The notes under the pieces are model-generated. The model had not been told where the DNA came from. It made no database searches and was given only the letters and a program-made list of their open reading frames with translations. The position numbers were made by a program, and so were the translations under genes. A DNA stretch of 64,000 bases from Streptomyces sp. A2-16. GTDB lineage: Bacteria; Actinomycetota; Actinomycetes; Streptomycetales; Streptomycetaceae. Positions within the stretch are counted from its first letter, which is position 1, and each line of letters opens with the position of its first letter. Positions 59,635-64,000 of the stretch are shown here, piece after piece. The stretch lies in the NCBI RefSeq assembly GCF_018128905.1, contig NZ_CP063808.1:3968001-4032000 (forward strand), written 5' to 3'.

Positions 59635-60633
59635 ATGACTCGCATCGCCATCAACGGATTCGGCCGCATCGGACGCAATGTGCTGCGCGCGCTCCTCGAA
59701 CGCGACAGCTCCCTGGAGATCGTCGCCGTCAACGACCTCACCGAGCCGGCCACCCTCGCCAGGCTGCTCGCCTTCGACAGCACGGCCGGCCGCCTCGGCC
59801 GTCCGGTGACCGTCGACGGGAACACCCTGGTCGTCGACGGCCGACGGATCACCGTGCTCGCCGAGCGCGAACCGGCACAGCTTCCCTGGGCCGAGCTCGG
59901 CGTCGACATCGTGCTGGAGGCCACCGGCCGGTTCACCTCGGCCAAGGCGGCCCGCGCCCACCTCGACGCGGGCGCGCGGAAGGTCCTCGTCAGCGCGCCC
60001 TCGGACGGCGCCGACGTCACCCTGGCGTACGGGGTCAACACCGACGCGTACGACCCGGACCTGCACACGATCGTCTCCAACGCCTCCTGCACGACCAACG
60101 CGCTCGCCCCGCTGGCGTCGGTTCTCGACGAGCTCGCCGGCATCGAGCACGGCTTCATGACCACCGTGCACGCCTACACCCAGGAGCAGAACCTCCAGGA
60201 CGGTCCGCACCGCGACGCCCGTCGCGCCCGCGCCGCCGGCGTCAACATCGTGCCCACGACGACCGGCGCCGCCAAGGCGATCGGCCTCGTGCTGCCGAAC
60301 CTGGACGGCAAGCTGTCCGGCGACTCGATCCGCGTCCCGGTGCCGGTCGGCTCGATCGTCGAGCTGAACACGACCGTCGCCCGTGACGTGACCCGAGAGG
60401 ACGTCCTCGCGGCGTACCGCTCCGCGGCCGAGGGGCCCCTCGCGGGTGTTCTCGAGTACTCGGAGGACCCGCTGGTCTCCTCGGACATCACGGGCAACCC
60501 CGCCTCGTCGATCTTCGACTCGGCGCTGACCCGCGTCGAGGGCCGCCACGTGAAGGTCGTCGCCTGGTACGACAACGAGTGGGGCTTCTCGAACCGGGTG
60601 ATCGACACGCTGGAACTCCTGGCCAACGGCTGA
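59635..60633 (+). CDS. gap: Type I glyceraldehyde-3-phosphate dehydrogenase
   Basis: 332 aa from ATG 59635 behind GAAGGGAC. NAD-binding RIAINGFGRIGRNVLRALLE, catalytic Cys in SNASCTTNALAPL, His in VHAYTQEQN, and the NEWGFSNRVID end are all present. Central glycolytic enzyme. Streptomycetes often carry more than one gap gene. This copy stands alone, not beside pgk-tpi, so it may be a secondary isoenzyme. Confidence 0.97.
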   Translation: MTRIAINGFGRIGRNVLRALLERDSSLEIVAVNDLTEPATLARLLAFDSTAGRLGRPVTVDGNTLVVDGRRITVLAEREPAQLPWAELGVDIVLEATGRFTSAKAARAHLDAGARKVLVSAPSDGADVTLAYGVNTDAYDPDLHTIVSNASCTTNALAPLASVLDELAGIEHGFMTTVHAYTQEQNLQDGPHRDARRARAAGVNIVPTTTGAAKAIGLVLPNLDGKLSGDSIRVPVPVGSIVELNTTVARDVTREDVLAAYRSAAEGPLAGVLEYSEDPLVSSDITGNPASSIFDSALTRVEGRHVKVVAWYDNEWGFSNRVIDTLELLANG

Positions 60634-60655
60634 CCGGTTCGCGGACCCGCGCGGG

Positions 60656-61843
60656 TCAGAGGAACGGTGTACCGGCGTCCAGCCCGGACAGCACCCTGCC
60701 GTACAGCTCCAGATTGGCGGTCGGGTTGACGAAGGAGTGCAGGGTCAGGGCGTTGAGGTCCCGCACGGCACGCTGGACCGGCGCGTCCAGACGCAGCGAG
60801 GACGCGCCGGAGGCGGAACCGATCAGGTCCACGGCCTCCTTGCACAGTCGTGCCGCATAGCCGGACTGGGCCCGGATCCGCGCCCGTTCCCGCGGCGTGT
60901 ACGCGTTGCCGTCGGCGACCCGGGCGTCGATCAGCGAGACGAACTCGTCCGTGAGCAGCTCCGCACAGGAGATCTTCATGGCGGCCTCGGCGAACTGCAG
61001 ATGGGTCACCGGGGCTTCGTGCTGACGCTCGTAGATCGTGTAGGTGATGCCCCGCTGGTGGACGCGATCGCCGAACTCCGCCAGCGCCGTCCGGGCGGGG
61101 CCGAGGGCACCGGCCGCCGTCCAGACGCAGAACAGCAGGAGCACGGGCATGCCGTAGAAGGGGTCGGCGCTGTTGCGCCGGGACGGGAAGGAGCCGCCCA
61201 GCAGCGGCCCCAGGGGCAGCACTCGGTGGGCCGGCACGTGGACGCCACGGGCGACGACACTGTTGCTGCCGCTCCCGGCGAGACCCGAGACCTGCCAGTC
61301 GTCGAGCACGTCGAGGTCGCTCATGGGGACGGCCGTCCACAGCAGCTCCGGTGGGCGGTCGTCCCCGGAGTGGGACACGGCGGTCAGCAGATGCCAGTCG
61401 GAGTCCTGGCAGCCGGTGGCGAACGGAGAGGTTCCGTCGACCACGTAACCGCCGTCCACCGCACGGGCCTTCGCCTTCGGGACGAGGGTGCCGCTGACCC
61501 GCACGTCGGGGCGGGCGAAGATCTCGTCCTGTGCCTCGTCCGGGAAGAGCGCGGCGATGAACGCGCAGCCGGCCTGGATCAGCGCCGTGAACCCGGCCGA
61601 CCCGCACGCGGCGGAGACCTCGCTGAGCACGTCGACCTGAGTCCGTGCCGAGGACTGGTGACCGCCGTACCTGCGGGGGATGTTCATGCGGTGGACCCCG
61701 GCGTCCGTCAGGGCCTCGACGACTTCGCGTGTCACCCGGCGTTCCTGCTCCGTGCGCAGGGCGTGGGACCGGATGAGCGGCTGCAGTTTCCTTACGCGTT
61801 CGACGAGTTCGGTGTCCGTGTTCGGTGCGGATGAACCGGCCAA
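60656..61843 (-). CDS. Acyl-CoA dehydrogenase-fold flavin monooxygenase (group D-like)
   Basis: 395 aa from TTG 61843, chosen because GGAGG lies 7 nt upstream; the frame is open further. Three-domain acyl-CoA dehydrogenase fold: GVHRMNIPRRYGGHQ, FTALIQAGCAFIAALFP, VSGTLVPKAKARAVDGGYVVDG, SGLAGSGSNSVVA, and the helical LIGSASGASSLRLD close. The missing catalytic Glu pattern and this motif set match HpaB/HsaA-like flavin hydroxylases rather than fatty-acid enzymes. It is divergent from the GH95-like gene and shares operators with it. Confidence 0.75.
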   Translation of the reverse strand: MAGSSAPNTDTELVERVRKLQPLIRSHALRTEQERRVTREVVEALTDAGVHRMNIPRRYGGHQSSARTQVDVLSEVSAACGSAGFTALIQAGCAFIAALFPDEAQDEIFARPDVRVSGTLVPKAKARAVDGGYVVDGTSPFATGCQDSDWHLLTAVSHSGDDRPPELLWTAVPMSDLDVLDDWQVSGLAGSGSNSVVARGVHVPAHRVLPLGPLLGGSFPSRRNSADPFYGMPVLLLFCVWTAAGALGPARTALAEFGDRVHQRGITYTIYERQHEAPVTHLQFAEAAMKISCAELLTDEFVSLIDARVADGNAYTPRERARIRAQSGYAARLCKEAVDLIGSASGASSLRLDAPVQRAVRDLNALTLHSFVNPTANLELYGRVLSGLDAGTPFL

Positions 61844-61928
61844 GGCGAGACCTCCGGGCCCGATGCGCGGGAGAACCCTCACCGTGACGCCGAACCTGTC
61901 GGGTGTCAACGTCGACGGCGAAAGGAGA

Positions 61929-61945
61929 GATACATCGGATGGATC
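61929..61945. promoter_or_regulatory. Operator-like site 1
   Basis: GATACA-TCGGA-TGGATC; matches the reverse complement of site 2 at 15 of 17 positions. It lies 86 bp upstream of the leftward flavin enzyme gene. Together the two sites suggest one regulator for both divergent genes. Confidence 0.55.
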
Positions 61946-62072
61946 GTAGAGAATAGTCTAGGCCAGCTGACGTGGGTGTCTAGCTGTCCGGACTCGTGAA
62001 TGGCGTGAAGTACATGTGATTCGCGAGGTGTTGAAGTCATTGACAGGTACACAAGGGCCTCCTAGGTTCCCC

Positions 62073-62089
62073 GATACACCCGATGTATC
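62073..62089. promoter_or_regulatory. Operator-like site 2
   Basis: GATACA-CCCGA-TGTATC: a perfect 6-bp-arm inverted repeat, 26 bp before the GH95-like gene start, in its promoter region. Confidence 0.6.
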
Positions 62090-62114
62090 AAGGATCCGTC
62101 AGGTAGGGAGGACG

Positions 62115-64000
62115 ATGATGACCTCGCAGCCGGAGAGATCCGCGCAGCCGCCCCGCAGAGCCGTACTCGGCACCGCGCTGGGCGGAGCCGCGGCGGCCGC
62201 GTTACCCGGAACGGCCCACGCCGAAGAACCGGTGTCCTCGCAGGGCGTCGCCCCACGCCCCTGGAAACTCCGCGACACCATGACCGGCGACGACGCCTGG
62301 GCGCGGTTCCTGCGCGGACAGGACCTGCTGTGGACCAGACTGCCCACGCTCTGGTACGAGGGTCCGTTCCTGGGCGACGGCCTGCTCGGCAGCATGATCT
62401 ACCAGGAGCCAGGCGCCAACCGGATCCGCTTCACCGTCCAGCACGGCCGGGTCCAGGACCACCGCCCCGAGTTCGGCAGCGGCTGGGGAACCTGCCGGCT
62501 CCCCGTCGGCCACCTCACCCTCGAACCGGCCGGCACCATCACCGCCGTCGACTGGCGGCTGAGCCTGTGGAACGCCGAACTCACCGGCACCGTCACCACG
62601 ACGGCCGGCACCCTCACCCTCGCCGCCCTCATCCACGACGAGACTCTGGCCGTCCGCGTCACGGCCGGCGGCGGCGAACGGGTCACCTGGACCTTCCACC
62701 CCGAGGAGGCGATCAGCCCCCGCAGGATCAGCGAGGCCCCGCCCGCCGACTACACCGCCAACCCGCCCTGGACCAGCCGGACCGCCACCGACGGCACCGA
62801 ACAGGTCCTCCAACCTCTCACCGCCGGCGGCCAGACCGCCACCGCCCACCGCCGCACCGACGGCGACCTGCTCCTCAGCGTCGGCCACAGCCACCCTTCC
62901 GACAGCGCCGCCGAGGCCGACTCGCTGCGCAACCTCCGCCGCGCGAAGTCGTACAGCGCGCTCAGGCAGAAGCACATCCGCTGGTGGCACGACTTCTACC
63001 GCAAGAGCTTCGTGTCGTTCCCCGACCAGCGGCTCCAGAGCTTCCACTGGATCCAGCTCTACAAGGTCGCCTCCGCCAGCCGCGCCGGCGGCCCCGTCAT
63101 GGCCACCTCCGGACCCTGGCTGGAGCCCACACCGTGGCCCGCGGTCTGGTGGAACCTCAACGTCCAGCTGGAGTACTGGCTCATCCACGGCTTCAACCAC
63201 CCCGAGCTGGACTCCCTCGCCACCACCTTGCGCCAGAACCAGGAACAGCTCATCGCCAATGTGCCGGCCGCCTACCGCGCCGACAGCTCGGGCGTCGGCC
63301 GCAGCTCCGACATGTTCGCCAACCGCGGCGTCGGCCGGCCGGGCACCGGAGCCGAGACCGGCGACCTCACCTGGGCCCTGCACAACGTGTGGCTGTCCTA
63401 CCGCCACTCCATGGACAAGTCGCTGCTGCGCGACACCATCTACCCGGTGCTGCGCCGGGCCGTCAACTACTACCTGCACTTCCTCACCCCGGGCAGCGAC
63501 GGCAAGCTCCATCTGCCCAGCACCCTCTCGCCCGAATACCCCGTCGTACCGCCGCAGGACACCAACTACGACCTGGCCCTGATCCGCTGGGCCTGCCAGA
63601 CCCTTCTCGACTCCGCCGAACTCCTCGGCGTCGACGACGAGTTGATCCCGCGCTGGCAGGAGGTGCTGGCCAGGCTCACGCCGTACCCGGTCGACGCCGA
63701 CGGCTTCATGATCGGTGCGGACACCCCCTACGCCCAGTCCCACCGCCACTACTCGCACCTGCTGATGGTGTACCCCCTGTACCTCGTCAACTGGGACCAG
63801 CCCGAGAACCGCGATCTCATCACCAAGTCGCTCGTCCACTGGCACGCGCTGACCGGCGCCCACCGCGGCTACAGCTACACCGGCGCGGCCTCCATGTACG
63901 CCATGAGCGGCGACGGCGACACCGCGATCACCTATCTCCGCAAGTTCTTCGACCCCACCACCCGGTATCCCTGCCGCCCCAACACCCACTACACCGAGGC
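62115..64000 (+). CDS. Secreted GH95-like glycosidase, 3' end outside window
   Basis: At least 628 codons from ATG 62115 (or 62118), behind GGGAGGAC. Tat signal PPRRAVLGTALGGAAAAALPG. N-terminal beta-rich domain (about 50-290: LWYEGPFLGDGLLGSMIYQEP) and an (alpha/alpha)6 barrel (from about 300: FHWIQLYKVASASRAG, TPWPAVWWNLNVQLEYWL, HRHYSHLLMVYPLY) match GH95-type alpha-L-fucosidase/galactosidase architecture. Codon 30 is TTA (62202-62204), so translation should need the bldA tRNA. Family call good; substrate inferred. Confidence 0.85.
   Translation, partial: MMTSQPERSAQPPRRAVLGTALGGAAAAALPGTAHAEEPVSSQGVAPRPWKLRDTMTGDDAWARFLRGQDLLWTRLPTLWYEGPFLGDGLLGSMIYQEPGANRIRFTVQHGRVQDHRPEFGSGWGTCRLPVGHLTLEPAGTITAVDWRLSLWNAELTGTVTTTAGTLTLAALIHDETLAVRVTAGGGERVTWTFHPEEAISPRRISEAPPADYTANPPWTSRTATDGTEQVLQPLTAGGQTATAHRRTDGDLLLSVGHSHPSDSAAEADSLRNLRRAKSYSALRQKHIRWWHDFYRKSFVSFPDQRLQSFHWIQLYKVASASRAGGPVMATSGPWLEPTPWPAVWWNLNVQLEYWLIHGFNHPELDSLATTLRQNQEQLIANVPAAYRADSSGVGRSSDMFANRGVGRPGTGAETGDLTWALHNVWLSYRHSMDKSLLRDTIYPVLRRAVNYYLHFLTPGSDGKLHLPSTLSPEYPVVPPQDTNYDLALIRWACQTLLDSAELLGVDDELIPRWQEVLARLTPYPVDADGFMIGADTPYAQSHRHYSHLLMVYPLYLVNWDQPENRDLITKSLVHWHALTGAHRGYSYTGAASMYAMSGDGDTAITYLRKFFDPTTRYPCRPNTHYTE

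Overview
The window is high-GC actinobacterial DNA and almost certainly a Streptomyces chromosome. The evidence is family content: a SAV2177-type (DUF574) methyltransferase, an XRE/DUF5753 + DUF397 + HATPase trio, a conservon, a TgmA/TgmB RiPP pair, SpoIIE phosphatases, mycothiol-dependent isomerase-fold proteins, a DUF5133 protein, many secreted CAZymes, frequent GTG starts, leaderless promoters and a rare TTA codon. No rRNA, tRNA, insertion sequence or CRISPR array was seen. The mix of secreted hydrolases, small regulators and decayed genes suggests a chromosome arm or other accessory-rich region.

Layout. 1-5.8 kb: secreted GH64 beta-1,3-glucanase (cut by the window edge) behind a CebR-like box, an acetyltransferase behind an 18-codon leader ORF, Gfo/Idh/MocA and aldo/keto oxidoreductases, and a DUF574 methyltransferase. 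6-8.7 kb: XRE regulator, DUF397 protein and divergent HATPase. 8.7-13.3 kb: ABC exporter, GlxA-type regulator and small proteins. 13.3-14.5 kb: a two-gene ATP-grasp RiPP locus (tgmA-tgmB). 14.6-20 kb: membrane and unknown proteins, a molybdoenzyme remnant, and a PadR regulator with its operator, overlapping a membrane-protein gene. 20-26 kb: secreted lamin-tail protein, GH43-AbfB arabinan-type hydrolase, EEP phosphatase/nuclease with a jacalin domain, peptidoglycan-binding protein and alpha/beta hydrolase. 26-30.6 kb: orphan NitT/TauT-type binding lipoprotein, monooxygenase-MarR pair, and FprA-type reductase with a candidate iron box. 30.7-36.2 kb: two large SpoIIE phosphatase sensors. 36.4-39.3 kb: an operon for D-amino-acid/imino-acid metabolism (DauR-like regulator, ornithine-cyclodeaminase-family enzyme, D-threonine-aldolase-family enzyme). 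39.3-40 kb: acyl-CoA oxidase pseudogene. 40-50.6 kb: ArsR-SRPBCC pair, hemerythrin, M20 hydrolase, an overlapping nucleotidyltransferase-BON-phosphoesterase operon, exonuclease, and a sortase-signal DUF1996 surface protein. 50.9-53 kb: serine hydrolase and double-GNAT protein. 53.5-55.1 kb: a decayed conservon in which only the GTPase CvnD is intact. 55.4-61.8 kb: TPR protein, phosphotransferase-fold protein, OsmC, second GlxA-type regulator, GAPDH, and acyl-CoA-dehydrogenase-fold enzyme. 61.9-64 kb: a divergent promoter with two related operators and a secreted GH95-like glycosidase carrying a TTA codon, cut by the window end.

Two themes cut across the genes. First, short tandem duplications (periods 13, 15, 20, 37, 38 and 47 bp) cluster at gene ends, and four of the six arrays include a stop codon. 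Second, at least six well-formed palindromes sit where they can explain control of the adjacent genes. The ATP-grasp RiPP locus and the broken conservon are the most biologically interesting units. Functions are assigned from motifs recognised by eye; no database search was run.
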